Shown piece by piece: positions 1 through 6,685 of a DNA stretch of 9,282 nucleotides (positions within the stretch are counted from its first letter, which is position 1; each line of letters starts with the position of its first letter). The notes under the pieces were generated by a model. That model had not been told where the DNA came from. It ran no database searches and saw only the letters and a list, made by a program, of their open reading frames with translations. The DNA lies in assembly GCA_024641365.1 (NCBI GenBank), contig JAHEDF010000130.1, forward strand, positions 1 to 9,282, given 5' to 3'. A program made the position numbers and the translations under genes. The stretch comes from Planctomycetota bacterium (GTDB lineage: Bacteria > Planctomycetota > UBA11346).

Positions 1-368
1 CAGGTACGCGCAAAGAAATTTCACGAGATCATAATGGCATTATGCAGACTTTTAAAGTAAATGTATATAAAACAAAACCAGTGAACACTAAAGGCGCATT
101 AGATGGCAGTGGCGACAAACAATTAGATGGCGATGTCACCAATGCCATTGAATTAATGCAGCGATTGTCTAAATCAGAACGCGTTCGTCAGTCATTTGTA
201 CGCAATGCATTCCGATATTTTATGGGACGCAACGAAATGTTCTCTGATTCACAGACGCTCATTAATGCCGATCGTGCTTATGTAACCAGTGGTGGCAGTT
301 TTAAAGCATTGGTTATTTCATTACTCACTTCAGACTCATTCATGTATCGTAAAGCCATAAAGGAATAA
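1..368 (+). CDS. C-terminal part of a DUF1592/DUF1588/DUF1585-type protein (5' end outside window)
   Basis: The frame is open from the left edge (first complete codon at 3) to the TAA at 366-368, so this is a 3' fragment and the internal ATG at 42 is not a real start. The visible ~120 residues match the C-terminal DUF1585 domain. They show a G-A-L-D-G-S-G segment, then a helix with LSKSERVRQSFV, the F-R-Y-F-M-G-R motif, and the ending GGSFKALVISLLTSDSF followed by Y-R. In this family the DUF1585 domain closes a large exported protein that usually also has DUF1587, DUF1592, DUF1588 and often a cytochrome-c domain; those parts cannot be seen here. The stop lies 3 nt before the DUF1552 start, the usual gene order for this pair, so the two are almost certainly one operon. 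The function of the family is not established; the heme-bearing relatives suggest periplasmic redox work. Confidence 0.85.
   Translation, partial: GTRKEISRDHNGIMQTFKVNVYKTKPVNTKGALDGSGDKQLDGDVTNAIELMQRLSKSERVRQSFVRNAFRYFMGRNEMFSDSQTLINADRAYVTSGGSFKALVISLLTSDSFMYRKAIKE
359..364 (+). promoter_or_regulatory. Ribosome binding site of the DUF1552 gene
   Basis: AAAGGA lies 7 nt before the ATG at 372 and overlaps the last codons of the preceding gene. It fixes the start and implies translational coupling of the pair. Confidence 0.7.
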
Positions 369-371
369 ATT

Positions 372-1751
372 ATGACTTTTTCACGACGTTCCTTTCTCAC
401 TAAATCAACGGCAAGTGCGACCGGGCTTCTGGCCATGCCTGGGCTGTCCAACTTATTTGCGGCATCGGGACAACCAGCTCCAGCCACGCCGCGATTTATA
501 TTTATTCGGAAAAGCAATGGCATGCAGCCAGAATGGCTGGTTCCGCCAACATTGAGCGCGGCAGAAAAATCACGAGAAGATGCTAAGCAGTCACTTGAAT
601 TAGATTTATCGAAACATGAGTTACCAGATTGGATGCAGCCGCTCGCTGGCCATCAGAAAAATTTAACCATTTTGCAGGGTCTGTCGGCAAAAATGTGCAC
701 GATGGGACATTCCACTTATCAATCGCCATTGGGAGTCTGTCGTTCGGCAGAGCGTGTTGCTACGATTACACGTGCAACGGTGGACGTTGAATTAGGTCGC
801 ATGTTCACCAGCCCATTTGAGCATATTGAATTGACCTGTTCTATGAATCAAACCGGTGTGGTGCGCGGCATGTCGGCCATTGGACCCATGCAGCCGAATT
901 ATGCGTTTGCATCTCCAGGGGCCGCATATCGCAATTTATTCCAAATAGCAGCCGAAGATAAAAATATTCAAATTGACCAATCTTTAAATAATAATTTATA
1001 TGCTTTTATATCTCAAGGCGCTAAAGTAAAAGGTGACAACCTTGGAGTCATCGAAGGACAGCAGAAAATTGGCAATTATGTCGAGTCTGCAGATGCCTTA
1101 ATTAAACGTAATAAACAATTAAAATCTATGGCTGACGAAATACGTCGTCATACCCCAAAAATCAGCACCGCAATCTTAAACGATCAGTACAATACCATTG
1201 AACAACAGCAAACATTTGTTGATGTATTAGTGTCAGCTTTGCGCGCAGGGTTAAGTAACGTTTTTACTTTAACATTAGATGATTTAGGAACGGTTTACAG
1301 TGGGCTCTTTGACTTTGATGTGCACTTACATGAAATTGGCCACAATAAAGAGCAAAAAGGCGTGGCAGCGTTAGATATCCGCACGAAATTACGCACGCAT
1401 CACATGACCTTGGTCAATAAATTGGTGGACGATTTAAAGAACACGCCAACAGCATCTGGATCAGCATTCGATCACACAGTCATCATGTATTTACCAGAAA
1501 ATGGCGAAAAGCATCACAGTGTTGGCACGGAAGTTCCATTTGTCATTCTTGCTGGCGACAAGGTGAAATTGCGCAATATCGGCAATCGTTACATTCGCTT
1601 ACCGGAATATACCAGCAATGATCATAAGACATTGGGTAATTTCTACACCACTATTCTCAATGCTTACGGCAATCCTATCAAACATTACGGGGATTTCGAT
1701 GTGGCGCTGAAAATTAATCAAGCTGGACCAATTAAGCAATTAATGTCATAA
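372..1751 (+). CDS. Tat-exported DUF1552 (HXXSHH family) protein
   Basis: 459 aa, a normal length for the family. The N-terminus is a twin-arginine signal: SRRSFL at residues 4-9, then a hydrophobic stretch rich in A/G/L ending near LFAASG, so the protein is folded before export. The mature part opens with the DUF1552-like PRFIFIRKSNGMQPEW. A histidine cluster, H318-L-H320-E-I-G-H324-N325, sits where the family signature HxxSHH is expected but is altered (S to G, last H to N). Near the C-terminus, ENGEKHHSVG followed by EVPFVILAG resembles the closing part of DUF1552/DUF1501 proteins. The gene follows the DUF1592-type gene by 3 nt with an AAAGGA Shine-Dalgarno site. Family members normally accompany DUF1592-type proteins; the enzymatic role is unknown. 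The family call is secure; any catalytic role is inference. Confidence 0.88.
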   Translation: MTFSRRSFLTKSTASATGLLAMPGLSNLFAASGQPAPATPRFIFIRKSNGMQPEWLVPPTLSAAEKSREDAKQSLELDLSKHELPDWMQPLAGHQKNLTILQGLSAKMCTMGHSTYQSPLGVCRSAERVATITRATVDVELGRMFTSPFEHIELTCSMNQTGVVRGMSAIGPMQPNYAFASPGAAYRNLFQIAAEDKNIQIDQSLNNNLYAFISQGAKVKGDNLGVIEGQQKIGNYVESADALIKRNKQLKSMADEIRRHTPKISTAILNDQYNTIEQQQTFVDVLVSALRAGLSNVFTLTLDDLGTVYSGLFDFDVHLHEIGHNKEQKGVAALDIRTKLRTHHMTLVNKLVDDLKNTPTASGSAFDHTVIMYLPENGEKHHSVGTEVPFVILAGDKVKLRNIGNRYIRLPEYTSNDHKTLGNFYTTILNAYGNPIKHYGDFDVALKINQAGPIKQLMS

Positions 1752-1845
1752 ATTGCGACATAATTTGGTGTCTATGTAATTACCGTCAGCGATGTCTGAT
1801 GCCGGTGTCCGAGAAAGACAGGAACTTGTCTAACGCGAATACACA

Positions 1846-1851
1846 GATAAT
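1846..1851 (+). promoter_or_regulatory. Possible -10 element (GATAAT) upstream of the metallopeptidase gene
   Basis: GATAAT matches the sigma-70 -10 consensus at five of six positions. The best upstream -35 candidate, TTGTCT at 1826-1831, leaves a spacer of only 14 nt, which is shorter than usual. If real, the transcript would begin near 1858 and run through the hairpin at 1879-1908. Confidence 0.25.
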
Positions 1852-1878
1852 GCGTACACGCTAAATAAGCCATTCATA

Positions 1879-1908
1879 GGTGCTTACAGGTGTAGGCGCT
1901 CTTTTTTT
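1879..1908 (+). terminator. Rho-independent terminator after the DUF1592-DUF1552 operon
   Basis: An 8-bp stem pairs 1880-1887 with 1892-1899 (two G-U pairs) around the loop AGGT, and is followed by TC and seven T residues at 1902-1908. It is 128 nt after the DUF1552 stop and only 22 nt before the ATG of the next gene. It could therefore act either as the operon terminator or as a leader terminator for the metallopeptidase gene. A GTG at 1880 lies inside the left arm and is unlikely to be a translation start. Confidence 0.7.
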
Positions 1909-1930
1909 ACATCTCGTTATAAAACACCCT

Positions 1931-3115
1931 ATGCACCATATTAAAATCTTTTCCGCTATCGTTGCCGCAATATTTTGCTTTGTATCAATTGCTTGTTCTA
2001 CCTATCGAAACGTGGGTACATCGGTTCAGGTTTCACCTTTATCACCTGAAATAGCGACTGAATATGACTTGGATCCAGCATTCTTTAAAAAGAGTGCGAT
2101 GGTGCAGGATATTCTTATCGCGACTTCCGATAAAGTGGCTGATGTTACCATTTTAGAAGCGGCCTACCTTTTTGATCAGATGATGATCAGTCTTGAGCCA
2201 GGAATTGCGCAACGTATTCGTGAAAAGAAAGTGTTGTGTGTATTGGTTGGTCATAAAGAGATGACTTCAGACATTCCATTTTTCACCACGGATAAAACGG
2301 GCGAAGAATTAGATTTTTATAATTGGCGCAAACGTGGATTCTTAACCAAAGTCAAAGATCGTTCGGTGGTTTTATTCGCTGAAGAAGATGTCATGGAATA
2401 TGACGGCGGTATGCAAATAGAGAGCATTTTAATTCATGAATTTGGTCACGTGATTCAATTTGCAGGATTCTTACCTGAAATGACCGACCGCATGAAAGGT
2501 ATTTATGCACGCTCAATGGAAAAAGGTTTGTATAAAGATGGTTATGCCGCACAGCGCTTTCGCCGCGTAACGAGCGACACGCCAGTTAGCCTGTTAGATG
2601 CTTTAGAAAAGTCATTTCCTGACCAATCAAAAGTATTTCTCACGAGATGCTTAAATGGCGGTGATATTTTAGTGAATGGAAAACCAACAACTGCTGATGT
2701 TAAAGTGACGCGTAACGATAAAGTGCTCATTGTTTTCGGTGGAGAAAAGAACACCTACGCACGTTTAAATCCGGCTGAATATTGGGCAGAAGGGGTACAA
2801 GCGTGGTTTAATACCAACCGCACCATGGATCATGATCACAACCATATCCATTTGCGCGAACAGTTAATTGCCTATGACCCAGAATTGGCTGATTTATGTA
2901 AGACGGTATTCGGAAATACATCGTGGCGTTTCGTATCGCCACGGGAACGAGCAGGTACCGGTCATCTAGTTAATTACGATCCGAAGACGGCTCCAAAAGT
3001 ACAAAAGCTACCGCACATTGATAAGGCAGCACAAGATTATTACGACACGTATTGGAAAGATTATTGGCAGCGCTTGCATGACAAATACGATCAAAAGTCT
3101 AGTTCGGTCAAATAA
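1931..3115 (+). CDS. Predicted lipoprotein zinc metallopeptidase (HEFGH) with an S4-like insert
   Basis: 394 aa from the ATG at 1931. I prefer this to the in-frame GTG at 1880 because the GTG lies in a terminator stem and the ATG starts directly on a signal peptide (MHHIKIFSAIVAAIFCF). That signal ends in V-S-I-A-C, a relaxed lipobox with Cys20 as the probable lipidated residue. The zinc site is H169-E-F-G-H173; a likely third ligand is in NPAEYWAEGVQAWF (E283 or E287), a context that, from memory, recurs in con-13-like metallopeptidases of fungi and planctomycetes. Between them, residues 219-271 read like an S4 domain (L-L-D-A-L, F-P-D-Q-S, ILVNGK, then KV and DKVLIV). No Shine-Dalgarno site precedes the ATG. 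It sits between two exported-protein operons. The substrate is unknown; the protease class is well supported, the lipidation moderately. Confidence 0.75.
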   Translation: MHHIKIFSAIVAAIFCFVSIACSTYRNVGTSVQVSPLSPEIATEYDLDPAFFKKSAMVQDILIATSDKVADVTILEAAYLFDQMMISLEPGIAQRIREKKVLCVLVGHKEMTSDIPFFTTDKTGEELDFYNWRKRGFLTKVKDRSVVLFAEEDVMEYDGGMQIESILIHEFGHVIQFAGFLPEMTDRMKGIYARSMEKGLYKDGYAAQRFRRVTSDTPVSLLDALEKSFPDQSKVFLTRCLNGGDILVNGKPTTADVKVTRNDKVLIVFGGEKNTYARLNPAEYWAEGVQAWFNTNRTMDHDHNHIHLREQLIAYDPELADLCKTVFGNTSWRFVSPRERAGTGHLVNYDPKTAPKVQKLPHIDKAAQDYYDTYWKDYWQRLHDKYDQKSSSVK

Positions 3116-3422
3116 TTTTAGCGCTCCATTTGATTAGTTAATGGTGAGTCTTTTCTTACTGCCGTTCTATGACATGGGCGGTTCGGGAGTGGTTTGCCTT
3201 GTCTGAATGCCCAATGCTAATCGTCTTCATGCATGGCAAGCGCGGGCACTGATCCATATGTTGTTCTGCATGTAAAATGAAGTTTATCTGCGTTCTCACT
3301 GGGAGAACCACGTCTCCAAGCACTTGTAGGTTGAAAGTTCAGGCTGTGAACGTGAAACGTTTGCTTGGGTAGTACATGTTTACATGGACAAGACCCTACC
3401 CGAAGAGCGAGCAACATCTTAT
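3116..3422. other. 307-nt intergenic region between metallopeptidase and DUF1080 genes
   Basis: No convincing gene. It contains the weak terminator at its left end and a 6-bp hairpin, GTTCTC (3292-3297) with GAGAAC (3303-3308), around ACTGG. The minus strand is open from 3417 to 3217 (66 codons), but that frame has no domain, no signal peptide and no ribosome binding site that I can see. No good sigma-70 promoter for the DUF1080 gene was found by eye. Confidence 0.5.
3122..3157 (+). terminator. Weak candidate terminator after the metallopeptidase gene
   Basis: CTCCATT (3124-3130) can pair with AATG...GAG (3140-3148) with a two-base bulge and a 9-nt loop, followed by TCTTTTCTT. The stem is short and imperfect and the T-run is interrupted, so this is only a candidate. 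It begins 6 nt after the stop codon, where a terminator would be expected. Confidence 0.35.
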
Positions 3423-4031
3423 ATGATTAAAAAACTATTTTCGTCGCTATGTCTCATAGTCCTTGTAATCGGAACCTCATCTTATGCGGCAGAATGGACC
3501 GATCTTTTCGACGGCAAGACATTGGATGGTTGGCACAAGTCAGTTGAAGGCGATGCGCAAGTAGTCGACGGTGAAATTCATATGGTATCAAAAGGAAAAA
3601 ATTTGTGGCTTGTTCATAACCAAACATTTGAAAATTTTGAATTTGAAGCCCAGGCCTTTATGCCAGAAGATGACTACAATTCCGGTATCGCTTTTCGCGC
3701 TACCGATAAAGGGGCCAAGCCAATCGGTTATCAATGTGAAATTTGGTCAAAGAAAACGGGCTCTATTTATGGTATTGGCAAAGGTACTGTTTTACCAGCA
3801 AGCGAAAAAGAATGGGATAGTTTTTACCAAGTCGCAGGCGATTGCTTTAAGGCCGGGCAATGGAACACAATTCGTATTCGTTGTGAGGGTACGCATATTC
3901 AAATTTGGGTGAATGATCATCAAACAGCAGATATAAATAATGAATTATGGAAAAGCGGTGTCTTTGCCTTGCAGCATCACGGTAAAGGTGGCGTGCACAA
4001 ATTCCGCCAGATCCGGGTTCGGACTCTTTAG
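3423..4031 (+). CDS. Secreted DUF1080 (3-keto-disaccharide hydrolase family) protein
   Basis: 202 aa from the ATG at 3423. An in-frame ATG at 3384 would add 13 charged residues in front of a complete signal peptide (MIKKLF then a hydrophobic core, cleavage likely after SSYAA), so the later start is chosen. The Shine-Dalgarno site is weak (GAGCGAG at 3405-3411, 11 nt away). The mature protein is a single domain with clear DUF1080 landmarks: LFDGKTLDGW (residues 28-37), FEFEAQAFMPEDDYNSGIAFR in the first sheet (the N-S-G-I-A-F-R part is typical), GYQCEIW (102-108), GSIYG (113-117), WNTIRIRCEG then IQIWVND (147-165), and the closing GVFALQHHGKGG (179-190). The domain has a concanavalin-like sandwich fold, and members include 3-keto-glycoside hydrolases. 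A carbohydrate role in the periplasm or outside the cell is therefore likely, but the exact substrate is unknown. Confidence 0.88.
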   Translation: MIKKLFSSLCLIVLVIGTSSYAAEWTDLFDGKTLDGWHKSVEGDAQVVDGEIHMVSKGKNLWLVHNQTFENFEFEAQAFMPEDDYNSGIAFRATDKGAKPIGYQCEIWSKKTGSIYGIGKGTVLPASEKEWDSFYQVAGDCFKAGQWNTIRIRCEGTHIQIWVNDHQTADINNELWKSGVFALQHHGKGGVHKFRQIRVRTL

Positions 4032-4180
4032 CAAGAATTCAGGAGCGAGAATTTAGGCACTTAGCGCATACGGTGTCTTAATGATATAAAATTATCATCG
4101 GTGAGATCGTTTAAGCGTGTTTCTTCTTAGCATGCATGAGACAGTTTATTTTGGCGGAAAAGAAGCCCCTTGTTACATGT

Positions 4181-4209
4181 TTGCACCTATGCCAATATTT
4201 CAAAAAAAT
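4181..4209 (+). promoter_or_regulatory. Candidate sigma-70 promoter of the PSD1-DUF1501 operon
   Basis: TTGCAC (4181-4186) is four of six to the -35 consensus. Seventeen bases later AAAAAT (4204-4209) is four of six to the -10 consensus, in an A-rich stretch. The predicted start near 4216 would fall inside the dyad at 4211-4234 and give a leader of about 165 nt. This is found by eye only. Confidence 0.35.
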
Positions 4210-4210
4210 A

Positions 4211-4234
4211 ATTAGACCGCAATAAGTGTCTAAT
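4211..4234. promoter_or_regulatory. Operator-like dyad ATTAGAC-N10-GTCTAAT
   Basis: Two perfect 7-bp inverted arms (4211-4217 and 4228-4234) are separated by 10 nt in the upstream region of the PSD1-DUF1501 operon. There is no T-run after it, so it is more likely a binding site for a dimeric regulator than a terminator. Its overlap with the predicted transcription start would suit repression. Confidence 0.4.
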
Positions 4235-4369
4235 ACGGCTGTTATTTTAGATAAAAACGCTTAATCAGTCAGTCTATATTGTACTTCCAATTACTGCATT
4301 GAGATCTAGTCCTGGTATTTGAAACATGAGCCACTAACAACGTAAACCACTGTGGTACGGTAGACAATT

Positions 4370-4375
4370 AGGGAG
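4370..4375 (+). promoter_or_regulatory. Ribosome binding site of the PSD1 gene
   Basis: AGGGAG lies 7 nt before the ATG at 4383. It favours this start over the in-frame ATG five codons later, which would have a 22-nt spacing. Confidence 0.7.
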
Positions 4376-4382
4376 CCCAAAA

Positions 4383-6683
4383 ATGTCGAATGATAAGATG
4401 ATAAAGCATAATATTTGCCGCCGTGTGAACGATTTACTTGCACGTTTGCTGCACCTCGTGGCAATCATATTTTTTGCCTCGCTGATATCACAAAGTATCA
4501 GCGCCAGTGAAAAGAGCATAAACTTTAACCGCGATATTCGCCCCATATTATCTGACAAATGTTTCCATTGTCATGGTCCAGATGTTAAAGATCGCAAAGG
4601 CGATTTGCGGTTTGATATGCCAGATGGAAAAGAGGGGGCGCTCACCAAGCGCGATAAATATTTTATTATTAAACCCGGTGATGTAGAAAACAGTGCGCTT
4701 TGGTCTCGTTTGACCACGGATGATGAAGATGATGTGATGCCCCCACCGAAGTCACATAAAAAACCATTAAACTCAATGGAGAAGGCAAAGATTAAAAAAT
4801 GGATTGAAGAAGGTGGTACCTATGAAGATTTCTGGGCATTTATCTCGCTCAAGAAAATAGCTCCCGACACTATAAAACAAAATTCGTGGAATTCTAATTT
4901 TATCGACAATCGCGTCATGGCCCATTTAGAAAGCGTTGGCATGCAGCCCAAGCCTGAGGCTGACAAACGAACATTAATTCGTCGGCTAAGTTTCGATCTT
5001 ACGGGCTTGCCACCAACAACAGAAGAAATTAATAATTTCTTGCAGGACAATTCAAAAGATGCCTACGAAAAAGTTGTCGATCGTTTATTGGCGAGTCCGC
5101 ATTACGGCGAACATATGACCCGTTATTGGGCCGACTTAGTGCGATTAGCTGACACTAACGGCATGCACAAAGATTTTCCACGAGATTTCTCCACTTACCG
5201 TGATTGGTTGATTCGTTCTTTTAATGATAACCTTCCTTTTGATGAATTCATAACCTACCAATTAGCAGGCGATCTCTATGAAAAGCCAACAAATGATCAA
5301 TTAATTGCTTCCGGTTTTAATCGCTTGCATTTAATCATTGATAAAGGAACAGCCTTACCCGAAGAAAGTCAGCATAAAAACGTGGCCGATCTAGTAGAGG
5401 CATTTGGGACGGTCTTTTTAGGTTTGACGGTGCAATGCACGCAATGTCACGATCACAAATATGATCCCATGACTCAAAAAGAATATTATCAGCTGTACGG
5501 ATTTTTTAATAATTTCTCGGGTGATCCAGAAACCAAAGGTCGTGAGAAAAATGGTGTGCAAGCTCCATTTTTAACTTTGGACCCGTTACCTGGCAGTGAC
5601 AAACCGCGCTTTGCTATGCATATGAGTGAAAAAAATCCACCACGCAAAACGTTTCGTTTAGATCGTGGCTCCTATGAATTACCCAAAGAAGAAGTGGAGC
5701 GAAATACGCCAGCGTTCTTGCCGCCGATGAAGAAGAAAGAAGGCATGTATTCACGTATGGATTTGGCTGAGTGGCTGGTTGATAAAAAGCATCCCTTAAC
5801 GGCACGTGTTGCTGTTAATCGTTTTTGGCAGCAAATATTTGGCGTCGGCATTGTGAAGACCTCGGAAGATTTTGGCGCACAAGGTGAATGGCCCAAGCAT
5901 CCGGGATTACTTGATGATTTAGCATTGCAATTTATCGAGTCCGATTGGGATGTAAAAAAATTATTACGTACGATTGTCTTGTCGAACACCTACAAACAGA
6001 GTTCTGATGCAAAAAAAGAGGAGTTTATTGCGGACCCTGACAATCGGCATTTAGCGCGTGGTTCACGTTATCGCATGGATAGTGAAATGATTCGTGATCA
6101 AATTCTTATGGTTAGCGGACAACTCAACCGGACCATGTACGGTCGCAGTGTTTTCCCACCGCAGCCACCAGGTTTATGGAAAATGGTGAGTATGGTAGGG
6201 GATGTCTATAAACCAGATACGGACGACAATATTTACCGTCGTTCACTCTATACTTTCTGGCGACGTGGCATGCCGCCACCGCAAATGACGATTTTTAATG
6301 CCCCATCGCGAGAAGCCTGTATCGCGCGGCGTGAACGTACGAATACGCCATTACAAGCTTTGCTACTTATGAATGAAGAGGAATTCTTTATAGCAGCCCG
6401 TAAATGTGCTATGAATACGTGGCAGGAAACAAATGACTTAGATAAAGCAATGCGAGTTCTTTATGAGAAAATTAGTTCGCATGAACCAAGTGCGGAGCGC
6501 ATGGCTCTTATGAAAAAAGCCTATAATGATTTTGCCGCTATTTATCAGTCTGATGAAAAATTGACGCAAGAAGCCACGCCAGAACTGAAAGATAAAGATA
6601 AAAAGGAGCGCGTGCATATGGCTAGTTTTACCATGCTTGCTCATAGTTTGCTTAACCTTGAATTGGTCAAAGTACGGAGATAA
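4383..6683 (+). CDS. Exported PSCyt1-DUF1549-DUF1553 (PSD1) cytochrome-c-type protein
   Basis: 766 aa. Residues ~20-41 are a signal peptide (LLHLVAIIFFASL, cleavage likely after SISA) behind an unusually long polar N-region. The planctomycete cytochrome-c domain PSCyt1 follows (~48-145): NFNRDIRPILSDKC, heme-binding C60-F-H-C63-H64, and M119 in VMPPP as probable axial ligand. DUF1549 covers ~171-378, with RRLSFDLTGLPPT (200-212), YWADLVRLADTNG (248-260) and the conserved C352-T-Q-C355-H-D-H-K-Y-D-P. DUF1553 covers ~455-715, with ARVAVNRFWQQIFG (474-487), TSEDFG (493-498) and ERTNTPLQALLLMNE (651-665). The LamG or carbohydrate-binding insert found in many relatives is absent, making this a compact member. 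The stop is 2 nt before the DUF1501 start. Family partners are well known but the reaction is not; electron transfer at the envelope is inferred from the heme site. Confidence 0.92.
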   Translation: MSNDKMIKHNICRRVNDLLARLLHLVAIIFFASLISQSISASEKSINFNRDIRPILSDKCFHCHGPDVKDRKGDLRFDMPDGKEGALTKRDKYFIIKPGDVENSALWSRLTTDDEDDVMPPPKSHKKPLNSMEKAKIKKWIEEGGTYEDFWAFISLKKIAPDTIKQNSWNSNFIDNRVMAHLESVGMQPKPEADKRTLIRRLSFDLTGLPPTTEEINNFLQDNSKDAYEKVVDRLLASPHYGEHMTRYWADLVRLADTNGMHKDFPRDFSTYRDWLIRSFNDNLPFDEFITYQLAGDLYEKPTNDQLIASGFNRLHLIIDKGTALPEESQHKNVADLVEAFGTVFLGLTVQCTQCHDHKYDPMTQKEYYQLYGFFNNFSGDPETKGREKNGVQAPFLTLDPLPGSDKPRFAMHMSEKNPPRKTFRLDRGSYELPKEEVERNTPAFLPPMKKKEGMYSRMDLAEWLVDKKHPLTARVAVNRFWQQIFGVGIVKTSEDFGAQGEWPKHPGLLDDLALQFIESDWDVKKLLRTIVLSNTYKQSSDAKKEEFIADPDNRHLARGSRYRMDSEMIRDQILMVSGQLNRTMYGRSVFPPQPPGLWKMVSMVGDVYKPDTDDNIYRRSLYTFWRRGMPPPQMTIFNAPSREACIARRERTNTPLQALLLMNEEEFFIAARKCAMNTWQETNDLDKAMRVLYEKISSHEPSAERMALMKKAYNDFAAIYQSDEKLTQEATPELKDKDKKERVHMASFTMLAHSLLNLELVKVRR
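6676..6679 (+). promoter_or_regulatory. Ribosome binding site of the DUF1501 gene
   Basis: GGAG lies 6 nt before the ATG at 6686, within the last codons of the PSD1 gene, so the two genes are likely translationally coupled. Confidence 0.65.
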
Positions 6684-6685
6684 TC

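Larger units (their letters stand above)
4032..4382. other. 351-nt intergenic region upstream of the PSD1-DUF1501 operon
   Basis: No gene seen. It holds two dyad symmetries: ATGATA (4081-4086) with TATCAT (4093-4098), and the longer ATTAGAC...GTCTAAT at 4211-4234. It also holds a possible promoter just before the second dyad and a good Shine-Dalgarno site at the right end. No terminator with a T-run was found after the DUF1080 gene, so read-through into the next operon is possible. Confidence 0.55.

Noticed and set aside
1758..1777. ACATA...TATGT inverted repeat just after the DUF1552 stop
   Set aside because: Only 5 bp, AT-rich and without a T-run; the hairpin at 1879-1908 is a far better terminator.
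1880..1930. GTG start that would lengthen the metallopeptidase by 17 residues
   Set aside because: The GTG is in the left arm of a terminator hairpin, has no Shine-Dalgarno site, and the extra residues would sit in front of a complete signal peptide.
3384..3422. Earlier ATG start for the DUF1080 protein
   Set aside because: It would add charged residues before a complete signal peptide and has no ribosome binding site.
3571..3912. 113-codon plus-strand frame inside the DUF1080 gene
   Set aside because: It overlaps the DUF1080 domain in another frame and reads as low-complexity basic text; a shadow.
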